Made by a program: the position numbers and the translations under genes. Source: Kiritimatiellia bacterium (GTDB lineage Bacteria; Verrucomicrobiota; Kiritimatiellia; JAFGHX01). From it: a DNA stretch of 64,000 nucleotides. Under the pieces are notes generated by a model. That model saw only the letters and a list, made by a program, of their open reading frames with translations, was not told the origin of the DNA and made no database searches. The stretch covers positions 1 through 64,000 of the forward strand of contig JAFGHX010000279.1 in the NCBI GenBank assembly GCA_016929905.1. The letters are read 5' to 3'. Shown here one piece after another: positions 9,248-17,394 of the stretch; the first letter of the stretch is position 1, and each line of letters begins with the position of its first letter.

Positions 9248-9996
9248 AGCACGGACCGGTCATCCTGGTCGGCGGCTGGGGCTACCCGCCACAAGCGCTG
9301 GCGCCGCTGGCGGAGATGCTGGGCAGGACCGTTACGCTCCTGGCGCCGGACGCCGGGCCCGCGGCGCCGGCGGCGGGTGCGGCCGCCAGGCACGGCCCGG
9401 TCTCGCCCTTCGCCGCGGCGTTGCGGGCGCGGTTGAGCGGCTGCTCCGAACCGCCTGTGGTGATCGGGTGGTCGATGGGCGGGCTGGTCGCGCTGGAAAC
9501 GGCGGCGGCCGAGCCCGCCGTGTTCGGCCGGCTCGTGCTCGTGAATGCGACGGCCCGGTTCTGCAGCGACGTGGGCTACCCGTGCGGGGTGGCGCCCGGA
9601 AATCTGCGCGCTATGCGCGCCGGCCTGGCGCGGGACCCCGACGCCATACTGAGCCGGTTCTTCGCCGATGCCGCCGCGCCCGCCTGCGCGGGGCCGGCTT
9701 CCGTCGAGGCGGCCGTGTCGGCCGCGAAAGGGCAGGGCACCGAACGGCTCGTCGCCGGCCTGCAGTATCTGGCGCGGGCGGACCTGCGCGGCGGCCTGGC
9801 CGCCGTCCGCGTGCCGACCCTCGTCGTGCACGGCGAGGCGGACCGCATCATCCCGGCGGCAGCCGCCGAGTATCTCGGCCGGCACCTCCCGGCTGCGCGG
9901 TTGCGGCTGCTGCCGGGTATGGGGCACGAGCTGCCCCTGCGCGCGCCGGACTGGCTCGGCGCGCAGATCGCCGCGTTTCTGGAGACGAATCGGTGA
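9244..9996 (+). CDS. bioH: Alpha/beta hydrolase, BioH-like pimeloyl-ACP esterase
   Basis: This 250-residue alpha/beta hydrolase starts with GTG in a GTGA overlap with bioF. The nucleophile elbow is GWSMGG with Ser77; the other catalytic residues fit Asp200 in HGEADRII and His228 in GMGHELP. Position between bioF and bioD argues that it cleaves pimeloyl-ACP methyl ester to release pimeloyl-ACP, as BioH does, or performs the equivalent job of BioG or BioV. The functional class is inferred from context; sequence alone supports only a serine hydrolase. No bioC methyltransferase is present in the cluster. Confidence 0.8.
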   Translation: MKHGPVILVGGWGYPPQALAPLAEMLGRTVTLLAPDAGPAAPAAGAAARHGPVSPFAAALRARLSGCSEPPVVIGWSMGGLVALETAAAEPAVFGRLVLVNATARFCSDVGYPCGVAPGNLRAMRAGLARDPDAILSRFFADAAAPACAGPASVEAAVSAAKGQGTERLVAGLQYLARADLRGGLAAVRVPTLVVHGEADRIIPAAAAEYLGRHLPAARLRLLPGMGHELPLRAPDWLGAQIAAFLETNR

Positions 9997-10790
9997 ACGG
10001 AGAGCACTCGGACCACGCAGCGGCAGGCAAGCCGCCGGGCGGCACAACGCTCGGCGTCTTCGTCACCGGCACCGATACCGGCGTCGGCAAGACCGCTGTC
10101 GCCGCGGCCGTCCTCTCGGTCCTGCGCGCGGACGGGATCGACGCCGTCCCGATGAAGCCGATCCAGACCGGCTGCCGGCGGGCAGGCGCGGATCTGGCGG
10201 CCCCGGACCTCGCGTTCTGCCTGGACACCGCCGGCCTGGCGCCGTCCGCCGAGGAAGAGCGGCTCATGGCGCCGTTCCGCTTCGAACCGGCCTGCTCGCC
10301 GCATCTCGCCGCGCGCGAGGCCGGGCAGGTCCTCGCGCCGGATGGCGTCGCACAGGCGTTCACCCGCCTCGCCGCGCGCCATCAAGCGGTTGTCGTCGAG
10401 GGGGCGGGCGGCATACTGGTGCCGATCAGCGGCACGGCGTTCATGCTGGACGTGATGACGGCGCTGCACCTGCCCGTCATCCTGGTCGCGCGGCCCGGAT
10501 TGGGAACGCTCAATCACACGCTGCTCTCCCTGCGCGAGCTGCGCCGCGCGAGCCTGCCGGTGCTGGGCGTCGTCTTCTGCGAGAGCAGCCCGTGCGAACA
10601 CGACGCCGTCGCGCAGGACAACGAATCGACCATCCGCGAACTGGGCCGCGTGCCCGTGCTCGGGTGCCTGCCGTACGTGCGCGGATTGGACCGCGCGCCA
10701 GGCGCCCGCGCCGAACTGCGGCGCCGCGCCGCCGCATGCCTGCCCCCAGCCCGCCAACTGCTCGAAAGGATGCGTGCGCCATGCCCATAG
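9993..10790 (+). CDS. bioD: Dethiobiotin synthetase
   Basis: This 265-residue ATP-dependent carboxylase forms the ureido ring of dethiobiotin from 7,8-diaminopelargonate and CO2. The P-loop GTDTGVGKT is at residues 26-34. The motif VVVEGAGGILVPI and the segment PVILVARPGLGTLNHT are diagnostic. Translation probably starts with the GTG at 9993, which overlaps the preceding stop as GTGA. About 18 extra residues precede the P-loop strand compared with E. coli BioD. It overlaps bioA by ten bases. Confidence 0.95.
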   Translation: MNGEHSDHAAAGKPPGGTTLGVFVTGTDTGVGKTAVAAAVLSVLRADGIDAVPMKPIQTGCRRAGADLAAPDLAFCLDTAGLAPSAEEERLMAPFRFEPACSPHLAAREAGQVLAPDGVAQAFTRLAARHQAVVVEGAGGILVPISGTAFMLDVMTALHLPVILVARPGLGTLNHTLLSLRELRRASLPVLGVVFCESSPCEHDAVAQDNESTIRELGRVPVLGCLPYVRGLDRAPGARAELRRRAAACLPPARQLLERMRAPCP

Positions 10791-12094
10791 ACGCCGACGC
10801 CTGCCGCGCGCTCGACCGCCGGCACCTCTGGCACCCGTTCACCCGCCGCTCGGCCGTCGACGGCGAACCGTTCCCCGTCATCACGCGGGGTGAGGGGTGC
10901 TACCTCTACGATACGGACGGAACCCGCTATCTGGACGCGATCGCGTCGTGGTGGTGCTGCAATCTCGGGCATGGCCACCCGCGGCTGATGGAGGCGATCC
11001 GGCGCCAGACCCGCGAACTGGACCACAGCATTCTCGGCAATCTCTCGCACCCGCGCGCCGTGGAGCTGGCCACCGAGCTGGCCGGCCTGCTGCCGGGCGA
11101 GCGGCACATTCTGTTCGCCGGCGACGGCGCCAGTGCGGTGGAGGCGGCTCTGAAGATCGCGCTGCAGTACTGGCACAACGTGGGGCAACCGCAACGGTGT
11201 CGGTTCGCCTCGTTGGCCGGCGCCTATCACGGCGACACGCTCGGCGCGCTTTCGGTGGGGTATGTCGAGCAGTTCCACGCCCCGTTCGCGCCCCTGGTCC
11301 AGCCCGTGTTCCGGGCCGACTCGCCCTGTTGCGAGCGCTGCGCGTGGAACCGGCAGCCGCCCGACTGCGGGTTGCCCTGCTTCGAGTCCATGCAGCGCAT
11401 CGTCGATGAGCACGGGCCGGAACTGGCCGCCGTCATCGTCGAACCGCTCTGCCAGGGCGCCGCGGGCATGCGCATCTACCCGCACGCCTGGCTCCGCCGG
11501 CTCGCCGACCTGTGCGCGGCGCGCGACGTGCTGCTGATCGCCGATGAGATCGCCGTCGGGTTCGGACGCACCGGCACCCTGTTCGCGTTCGAGCAGGCGG
11601 CGGTCGCGCCCGACATCGTCTGCCTGGGCAAGGGCCTGTCGGCGGGCTGCCTGCCGATCAGCGCGGCCGCTGTCGCCGACCGGCTGTACGCCACCTTTTC
11701 CGACAAGCCTGCGGACCGCACGTTCTATCACGGGCACACCTTTGCGGGGAACCCGCTCGCCTGCGCCGCCGCCCTCGAAATGCTGCGCGTCTACCGCGAG
11801 GACGGTATCGTGCAGGAAGCCGCGCGCAAGGGCCGCCTGCTGGCCGAGCGTATGGCCCCGCTTCGCGAATTGCCCGGTGTGGCCGCCGTGCGCTGGCTCG
11901 GCCTGATCGGCGCGGTCGAACTCGACGGTGCCGTGCCCGGCCGCGCCCAACAGGTCCAGGCGCGCCTGCGCCGGCAGGGGATCCTGCTGCGGCCGCTCGG
12001 CGAGGTCGTCTACCTCATGCCCCCGCTCGTCATCCCCGATGATGTCCTGGGCAAAACCGTGGCGTGTCTGTATGATAGCCTCCGGCATGGATGA
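10781..12094 (+). CDS. bioA: Adenosylmethionine-8-amino-7-oxononanoate aminotransferase
   Basis: This 437-residue class III aminotransferase converts 7-keto-8-aminopelargonate to 7,8-diaminopelargonate with SAM as amino donor. Landmarks are RRHLWHPFT at the N terminus, GDGASAVEAALKIA, YHGDTLGALSVG, LIADEIAVGFGRTG and CLGKGLSAG with the PLP lysine at about K284. A cysteine-rich loop (SPCCERCAW then CGLPC, around residue 185) is a known feature of many BioA proteins. It is the last biotin gene and is directly abutted by the GtrA-family gene. Confidence 0.96.
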   Translation: MPIDADACRALDRRHLWHPFTRRSAVDGEPFPVITRGEGCYLYDTDGTRYLDAIASWWCCNLGHGHPRLMEAIRRQTRELDHSILGNLSHPRAVELATELAGLLPGERHILFAGDGASAVEAALKIALQYWHNVGQPQRCRFASLAGAYHGDTLGALSVGYVEQFHAPFAPLVQPVFRADSPCCERCAWNRQPPDCGLPCFESMQRIVDEHGPELAAVIVEPLCQGAAGMRIYPHAWLRRLADLCAARDVLLIADEIAVGFGRTGTLFAFEQAAVAPDIVCLGKGLSAGCLPISAAAVADRLYATFSDKPADRTFYHGHTFAGNPLACAAALEMLRVYREDGIVQEAARKGRLLAERMAPLRELPGVAAVRWLGLIGAVELDGAVPGRAQQVQARLRRQGILLRPLGEVVYLMPPLVIPDDVLGKTVACLYDSLRHG

Positions 12095-12622
12095 ATGAGC
12101 ATGCAAGACGGGAGTCTGAGATCCTCGGGGTCGGACCGTGAGGGCGGGCTCGGGCTGCGCCTGCTGCTGCGCAGCCTGTTCCGGCAGCTCACGGGCACCA
12201 CCGCACACCCGCTCGTCCAGTTCGGGAAGTACGCCGTGGCGGGCGCGATCGCGACGGGCGTGGACGCGGTCTGCTTCCGCATCTTTGCCCTGTTCTTCTC
12301 GCCCGATACCGGGTCCGGCCTCTCGGATGCGGTGCGCGCCCGCCATTTTGTGATCGATAATGTGCTCGCCTTCCTCATCTCGAACCTGGTCGCCTACCTG
12401 CTGAACATCGTCTGGGTCTTCAAGGCCGGCCGGCACAAGCGGTGGGTGGAGGTCGCCATGTTCTACGTCGTCTCCGGCGCCAGCGTCGCGATCGGCGTCC
12501 TGCTCGGCAACCTGCTCATCGCCTGCTGGGGCTGGGAAGGGAATCTCGCCTACCTGGCCAAGATGGTCGCCGCCCTCACCATCAACTTCGCGCTGCGCAA
12601 GTTCGTCGTGTTCAAGGGCTGA
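12095..12622 (+). CDS. GtrA-family membrane protein
   Basis: This 175-residue inner-membrane protein has four predicted helices between about residues 45 and 170. The GtrA-like pattern begins with QFGKYAVAGAIATGVDAV and ends NFALRKFVVFKG. GtrA-type proteins are thought to help move lipid-linked sugars across the membrane in cell-envelope glycosylation. The ATG follows immediately after the bioA stop (no spacer), so it is expressed with the biotin operon despite having no evident metabolic link. An N-terminal extension of about 40 residues precedes the domain. Confidence 0.85.
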   Translation: MSMQDGSLRSSGSDREGGLGLRLLLRSLFRQLTGTTAHPLVQFGKYAVAGAIATGVDAVCFRIFALFFSPDTGSGLSDAVRARHFVIDNVLAFLISNLVAYLLNIVWVFKAGRHKRWVEVAMFYVVSGASVAIGVLLGNLLIACWGWEGNLAYLAKMVAALTINFALRKFVVFKG

Positions 12623-13078
12623 ACAGCACCGGCTTGGGCCGTGTCGGCCGGCCGAACTGCCACACACGGATGCCTGTTCAGCCCGACACACAATCCCCTG
12701 GGACTCAGAACTTTGTGTCGAACATGAGCGCTGAGGATTCGGCGCGTCTTCGCGCCGATATCCTCCAGCGCCGGGTTCGGAGTCCGTTGTCCGTTGTTCC
12801 GGAACGTTTGGTGTTCCTTCTGCTGGAGGGCGAGGCTGCGCCGAGCCGCCCGCCAATCGACGATTTGCCCGTGGAAGCGGCTCGGCGCAGCCTTCCGCCG
12901 CGGGCGGACAGGCAGCCCTCCATTGGGAAGGCCTTCGGTTCGCCCCAGCGAATCACTTTCCGTTGTCTTGCCGCTCCGAACGGCGACGCTAGCCTCGAGC
13001 GCCTTGTTCGGCTCCCTGTTCTTGTGCCCAACGTTCAACGCTCAACGTTCAACGTCCAACTTCCAACGGGATGTGCCG
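12623..13078. repeat. Gene-free hairpin-rich interval with heptad array
   Basis: No gene is visible in this 456-base gap between the convergent GtrA and NagA-like genes. It holds a strong hairpin at 12729-12770 (14-bp stem with one bulge and a TCTT loop), a perfect 17-base inverted repeat with arms at 12833-12849 and 12877-12893, and five to six heptads of the type AACGTTC at 13030-13067, next to the NagA-like stop codon. The hairpins may end transcription from both sides. Confidence 0.7.
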
Positions 13079-14065
13079 TTATAGCGGGACGGCGGTGAAT
13101 TTCGTGCCGTCGAATTCGACCTCGCAGCCCCAGAGGCTTTCGGTCAGGTCGGGCGGCTTGCCGATCAGCTTCAGCGGGTTCTCCTGCCCCACGCGCCACA
13201 GATCCTGCTCGTCCAGGATCTTCAGCGAGGCGAGCACGTTCATGCATTCGATCAGGGTCGAGTGCGAACCGACCAGCCCGCCGGACTCGTCGGAGTAGAT
13301 CCGGCCGCTCTCCTCGATCACGACGCTGATGCCGAACGCCTCGTACTGGCCCGGCGGCAGCCCGGCCAGCGGCGAGGCGTCGCTGACCACGGCGAAACGC
13401 GCGGGCGTCTTCGCGCGAAGCGCCACCCGGATCAGGTCCGGCGGCAGGTGGTGGCCGTCGGTGATGAAGGTGCCCCAGATCGCGTCGCAGGCGAGCTGCC
13501 ACCACAGCGGGTTCTTGTGCCGGTCGATCTTGTTCGGGATCCCGTTGCCGAGGTGCGTGGCGCAGGTCGCGCCGGCGTCGACCGCCGCCTGCATCGCCGC
13601 CACGTCCGCGAAATGGTGGCCCATCGCGACCGTCACCCCGCGGCTCACCGCGTGCCGGATCAGGTCCGGCGCGCGCCGGTGTTCGGGGTCCAGCGTCAGA
13701 AGCGCCACTTTCCCGTCCGCCCAGTCCATGAGCCGGTCGAAATGCCGGACGGACGCCCGCTTCACGAAACAGCGCGGATGCGCCCCGCGCGCACCCACCT
13801 TCTCCGAGATGAACGGGCCTTCCAGGTGAATGCCCAGAATGTGCTCGCCGATCTGCGGGTCCGACATCGCCTGCGCCAGCAGCGGCAGGTTCTCCCGGTA
13901 CATCTCCGGGTCGCCCGTCACCAGCGTCGGGCAATAGGCGATCGTGCCGCGCCGCAGCAGGTCCAGGGTGACCTCGCGGATCTCCTGCATCGTCAGGCCG
14001 GGCTGGGAGAAGTCGATCCCCATCCACCCGTTCACCTGCAGATCGACAAAACCTTTTCTGCGCAT
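13079..14065 (-). CDS. N-acetylglucosamine-6-phosphate deacetylase-like amidohydrolase
   Basis: This 328-residue amidohydrolase-superfamily protein resembles NagA, which deacetylates GlcNAc-6-P. It has the metal/substrate motifs HLEGPFIS, GHHFADV, HLGNGIPN (in place of the usual HLFNAM), TDGHHLPP and VSDASPLAG with the catalytic Asp. It is about 50 residues shorter than E. coli NagA, mainly at the N terminus, where it opens directly with FVDLQVNGWMGIDF. AGGAG lies six bases before the ATG. The altered HLGNG motif and truncated N-terminal beta domain mean that the exact substrate is uncertain; a cell-wall or glycan amino sugar is plausible. Confidence 0.82.
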   Translation of the reverse strand: MRRKGFVDLQVNGWMGIDFSQPGLTMQEIREVTLDLLRRGTIAYCPTLVTGDPEMYRENLPLLAQAMSDPQIGEHILGIHLEGPFISEKVGARGAHPRCFVKRASVRHFDRLMDWADGKVALLTLDPEHRRAPDLIRHAVSRGVTVAMGHHFADVAAMQAAVDAGATCATHLGNGIPNKIDRHKNPLWWQLACDAIWGTFITDGHHLPPDLIRVALRAKTPARFAVVSDASPLAGLPPGQYEAFGISVVIEESGRIYSDESGGLVGSHSTLIECMNVLASLKILDEQDLWRVGQENPLKLIGKPPDLTESLWGCEVEFDGTKFTAVPL

Positions 14066-14107
14066 CGCTTCTCCTGCCCGATAAGGTAGGGTTCGCCCTG
14101 CGCCCGG

Positions 14108-15907
14108 TCAATGCTTTTCCGAGCGGCGCGTGCGGGCGAGCCCCTCGGCGGCGGCGGGGTGGCCGGGCCGCAGGCGCAGGACCTCGGCGTAGTGCGCGGC
14201 GCTCTCCGCCGGCCGGCCGGCCTTTTCGAGGGCGATCGCCAGGTTGAGGTGGGCGAGCACGTCGTTCGGGTCGAGCCGCAGCGCCGCGGAGAAATGGGGC
14301 ATGCTCGCCGCGATCCGGCCGCTCATTCCCAGCGCGACGCCGAGGTCGACGTGTGCCTGGATGAAGCCCGGATTGGCGCGGACGGCGTGCTCGAACTCGG
14401 CGACGGCCCGCGCGGGTTCCTGCCGGATGTTGTAGGCCACGCCGCGCGCGTAGTGCCAGCGCGCGACGTCGGGGGTGTAGCCGAACGGATCGAACGAGAA
14501 TACGGCGAAAGCCGCACCGATCCCCGCCAGCCACAGCAGCGCGCGCCGGACGGCGCGGGCCCGGACCGTACGGTAAAGGTGGTGCAGGGCGAACGCGGCG
14601 AACAGCAGCAGGAACGGCAGAATCGCGACGCGATAGCGGGCCGCGACGAAGAAGGGCACGACCGACAGGACATACAGGCCGATGAGCAGCGCGATCAGCG
14701 CGGTGACCTGCCCGTGCCGGCGGCGCGCGGCGGAGTCGGCCGTTTCGCGCGGCGCGTCGCGCCGGCGCTCCCGCACCCAGGCTACGGCGCCGGCCGCCGC
14801 CAGCGCCAGGACCAGCGCGAAATTGCCCGGAATCGCGCGCAGCACGCGGGAGGCGTGCCGTTCGCAATGAACGACCTTGTTGTGCGTGTGTTCCCACGGG
14901 CTCCAGAACAGCAGCGCCTTGCGCAGCGTCAGCCCGAACGCGCGGCCCGGCTGCGTGCGGATGAAGTGCAGCGCCTGCCGCGTGAAATGGCCCGAGACCT
15001 CGCCGTACGTGAGGCGCCGGCCCTGCTGCTGCTCCAGCGCGGCGATGATGGCCGGATAGTCGTAGCAGGTCTTGAACGGGCCGAGTCCGTCAATGGCCGT
15101 GGCGCAGAAGCCGTCGGCGGACGCGTTGTTGCCGATGTACAGATTGATGCCGCCGTTCGAGGAGATGAGCACCCATTCGCCCGCCGCGCGAAGGTTGCGG
15201 ATGGTGGCCGGCGCGATGGCCGCCAACCCGCCGGCGCCGAACGCGAGCAGCGCGGCCAGCACGGCGCGGCGCGCGTGCCGCCCGCGCATGACCCACAGGC
15301 CCCATGCCGCGCCCAGCGGGAAGAGCAGCAGCAGGTTCGGCCGAACCAGCGCCGATAGCCCGGCCAGCAGGCCCGCCGCCAGTCCGCGCGGCCAGGACGG
15401 GCCGGTGGTCCAGCCGGCCAGCACCGCCGTCAGGCTCAAGAGCAGACACACGGTAAGGACCGGCGCATGGAATTCGCCTTCGAAATAGATGAAGATCCAG
15501 TAGGTGGCCATCAAGGCCGCCCAGATCAGGGCTATCCCCGGCCCGTACCAGCGCCTGGCCAGCAGAAAGGCCAGCAGGACGTTGAGCAGCCCGAGCCCGA
15601 ACTGGACCAGTCTCGGCGCCAGATAGCCCGGGCCGAAGAGCCGGTAGACCAGGGCGAGAAAGTAGGGGTAACCCGGCGGTCGGAAGTAGGGTGCGGTCGG
15701 GATCCCCGGCGCCGGCCCGCCGCCCGGGCGGTTCCAATCGCCGAACGCGATCCCGCGCGCCCAATAGTTGTGGAAATCGGCATCCACCTGCGGCGCCGGG
15801 AAGTCCGGCGCGCGGCGCAGCTCGGAAAGGTAGGCCAGCCGCAGCAGCAGGCCGGCGCCCAGAATGCCGAGCAGCACGAGGAGTTGCCGCGCGGTGGCTC
15901 CGATCAC
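14108..15907 (-). CDS. GT-C family glycosyltransferase with C-terminal TPRs
   Basis: This 599-residue integral membrane protein starts with a GTG that overlaps the upstream response-regulator stop (GTGA). The first 430 residues contain about ten hydrophobic helices and resemble the PMT/ArnT-like GT39/GT83 superfamily: an early acidic loop (QVDADFHNYWARGIAFG) and YFRPPGYPYFLALVY are typical. After LSVVPFFVAARYRVAILPF comes an extracytoplasmic domain with three TPRs (about 485-595). Such enzymes transfer sugars from a polyprenyl carrier. Translational coupling to the regulator and its position downstream of the pilus/secretion genes suggest modification of a secreted or pilin product, which is inference. 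Confidence 0.82.
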   Translation of the reverse strand: MIGATARQLLVLLGILGAGLLLRLAYLSELRRAPDFPAPQVDADFHNYWARGIAFGDWNRPGGGPAPGIPTAPYFRPPGYPYFLALVYRLFGPGYLAPRLVQFGLGLLNVLLAFLLARRWYGPGIALIWAALMATYWIFIYFEGEFHAPVLTVCLLLSLTAVLAGWTTGPSWPRGLAAGLLAGLSALVRPNLLLLFPLGAAWGLWVMRGRHARRAVLAALLAFGAGGLAAIAPATIRNLRAAGEWVLISSNGGINLYIGNNASADGFCATAIDGLGPFKTCYDYPAIIAALEQQQGRRLTYGEVSGHFTRQALHFIRTQPGRAFGLTLRKALLFWSPWEHTHNKVVHCERHASRVLRAIPGNFALVLALAAAGAVAWVRERRRDAPRETADSAARRRHGQVTALIALLIGLYVLSVVPFFVAARYRVAILPFLLLFAAFALHHLYRTVRARAVRRALLWLAGIGAAFAVFSFDPFGYTPDVARWHYARGVAYNIRQEPARAVAEFEHAVRANPGFIQAHVDLGVALGMSGRIAASMPHFSAALRLDPNDVLAHLNLAIALEKAGRPAESAAHYAEVLRLRPGHPAAAEGLARTRRSEKH

Positions 15908-17187
15908 AGGTCGTCCAGCTTTCCGATACTCGGCCGGCGGCGCTGGCCGGGCTGGTTCCGCGCTTCCTTGAAGGATTCCTTCAGGAACTGGCCGCGCGCC
16001 TCTTCGGCCATACGTCCCCGCGTGCCGGTGCCCTGCGCTCTGAGGAAGTCGACGATCGTTTGCGGCAGGTTCTCCATGTCGATCTGGCCGGACTCCCCCG
16101 CGCTGGCCAGCGCCGATTCCATCGAATCGCGCAGTTCGCGCACGTTGCCCGGCCACGGGTATTTTTCCAGCGCGTCGTGCGCGTCGAGCGTCAGGGTTGG
16201 CAGCTTGCTTTCTTCCTTCACCCTTATCCGCAGGAAATGGGTGACCAGCGGCAGGATGTCTTCCCGTCGTTCCTTGAGCGGCGGGATCGCGATCGAGATG
16301 ACGCTGAAATACCGGTGTAGGCTCTGCCGGAACGACCCGTCCTGAATGCTGGTGTCGAGCGGTCTCTGCGTGCTGGCCAGGATCCGGATGTTCTGGTACT
16401 TGGCCGTGCCTTTCGTCGCCGCGCGGTGTTCCAGGATCTTCACCAGCCGGTCCTGAATGGCGATCGGCATCACGCCGATCTCCTTCAGCAACACCGTGCC
16501 CACATCCGCCGTATCCGCGCTCGCCTCGGTGTCCGACCGGAAGATCGAGTCGAAGAACGAGACGGGCAGCCCCGCGCAATTCACGGCCAGGAACGTGCGG
16601 TCCTTCTTGTCGCTGTGCGCGTGGATCGTCTTGGCGATCAGTTCCTTGCCCACGCCGCTCTCCCCGATGATCAGGATCGGCACGTCCATCGCCGCCACGC
16701 GTTCGACGAAATCGCACACGTGCTTCATCTTCGGGTTCTCGGCGATGACACCGCCGAAGTAGGAATCGCTGTCCGGCTGGCTCTTGAGGTCGATGCCGGC
16801 GCCCCGCGTTTCGGCGAAGTTCAGCGCGTTTTCGACCGCGGACAGAAACCGGTCCGGCGGGAACGGTTTCGTGAGGCAGTCGAACACGCCCTCGCGTATC
16901 GCGTCGATCGAGATGTCCATCGTGGCGAACCCGCTGATCATGATGGCGGGAATGTCCGGCTGGCTGGCCTGCGCGATATGAAACAGCTCCACGCCGTTGA
17001 TCGGCTCCATCACAATGTCCGAGACGAGCAGATCGAACTTCTGCTTGGCGAGCAGGTCGCGCGCCTGTTCGCCGCTCGAAACGGCGACGACGTTGTAGTT
17101 CTTCGACAGCAGGATCAGTTCCAGCACCCGCAGCACGGCGGGTTCGTCGTCGACGACCAGGATGTTCGCGGTCTCGGATTTTGCCAT
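15904..17187 (-). CDS. Response regulator with degenerate sigma-54 AAA+ domain
   Basis: This 427-residue protein has an intact receiver domain (phospho-acceptor Asp57, acidic pair 13-14, Lys107) followed by an NtrC-type AAA+ domain at about 145-375. Walker A (GESGVGKE, 175-182) is kept. The GAFTGA sigma-54 loop is absent, and the Walker B position reads VLLKEIG with Lys235 in place of the catalytic Asp. The sensor region PWPGNVRELRD is present. The C-terminal 50 residues are basic and disordered, with no Fis-type helix-turn-helix. It therefore looks like an NtrC relative that has lost canonical sigma-54 activation. It lies downstream of gspE and is coupled to a glycosyltransferase gene. Confidence 0.85.
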   Translation of the reverse strand: MAKSETANILVVDDEPAVLRVLELILLSKNYNVVAVSSGEQARDLLAKQKFDLLVSDIVMEPINGVELFHIAQASQPDIPAIMISGFATMDISIDAIREGVFDCLTKPFPPDRFLSAVENALNFAETRGAGIDLKSQPDSDSYFGGVIAENPKMKHVCDFVERVAAMDVPILIIGESGVGKELIAKTIHAHSDKKDRTFLAVNCAGLPVSFFDSIFRSDTEASADTADVGTVLLKEIGVMPIAIQDRLVKILEHRAATKGTAKYQNIRILASTQRPLDTSIQDGSFRQSLHRYFSVISIAIPPLKERREDILPLVTHFLRIRVKEESKLPTLTLDAHDALEKYPWPGNVRELRDSMESALASAGESGQIDMENLPQTIVDFLRAQGTGTRGRMAEEARGQFLKESFKEARNQPGQRRRPSIGKLDDL

Positions 17188-17229
17188 GAAGGTTGCCTCG
17201 CCCCGCGACGCGTGGCTTCGCGGGGCTCA

Positions 17230-17265
17230 TGGTTAATGGTTAATGGTCAATGGTTAATGGTCGAT
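17230..17265. repeat. 7-nt tandem repeat (TGGTTAA type)
   Basis: Five heptads (TGGTTAA, with C and G variants) lie in the 207-base gap between the gspE stop and the response-regulator start. A short hairpin (GCGGAT...ATCCGC) follows near 17277-17297. Confidence 0.8.
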
Positions 17266-17394
17266 GTTCGGGGCGGCGGATAGCCTGCGAATCCGCGGGT
17301 TCCGTTCGCGCACCGGCACCGGACACCAGCGCGTGGCATTCTAGCCGATTGGCACGCACCTGGCAATCCTCGATTGACCGCGCGGTATCCGCAT

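Noticed and set aside
11300..11420. Cysteine-rich insertion in BioA as a novel metal site
   Set aside because: Similar cysteine clusters are known in many BioA sequences, so it is not unusual.
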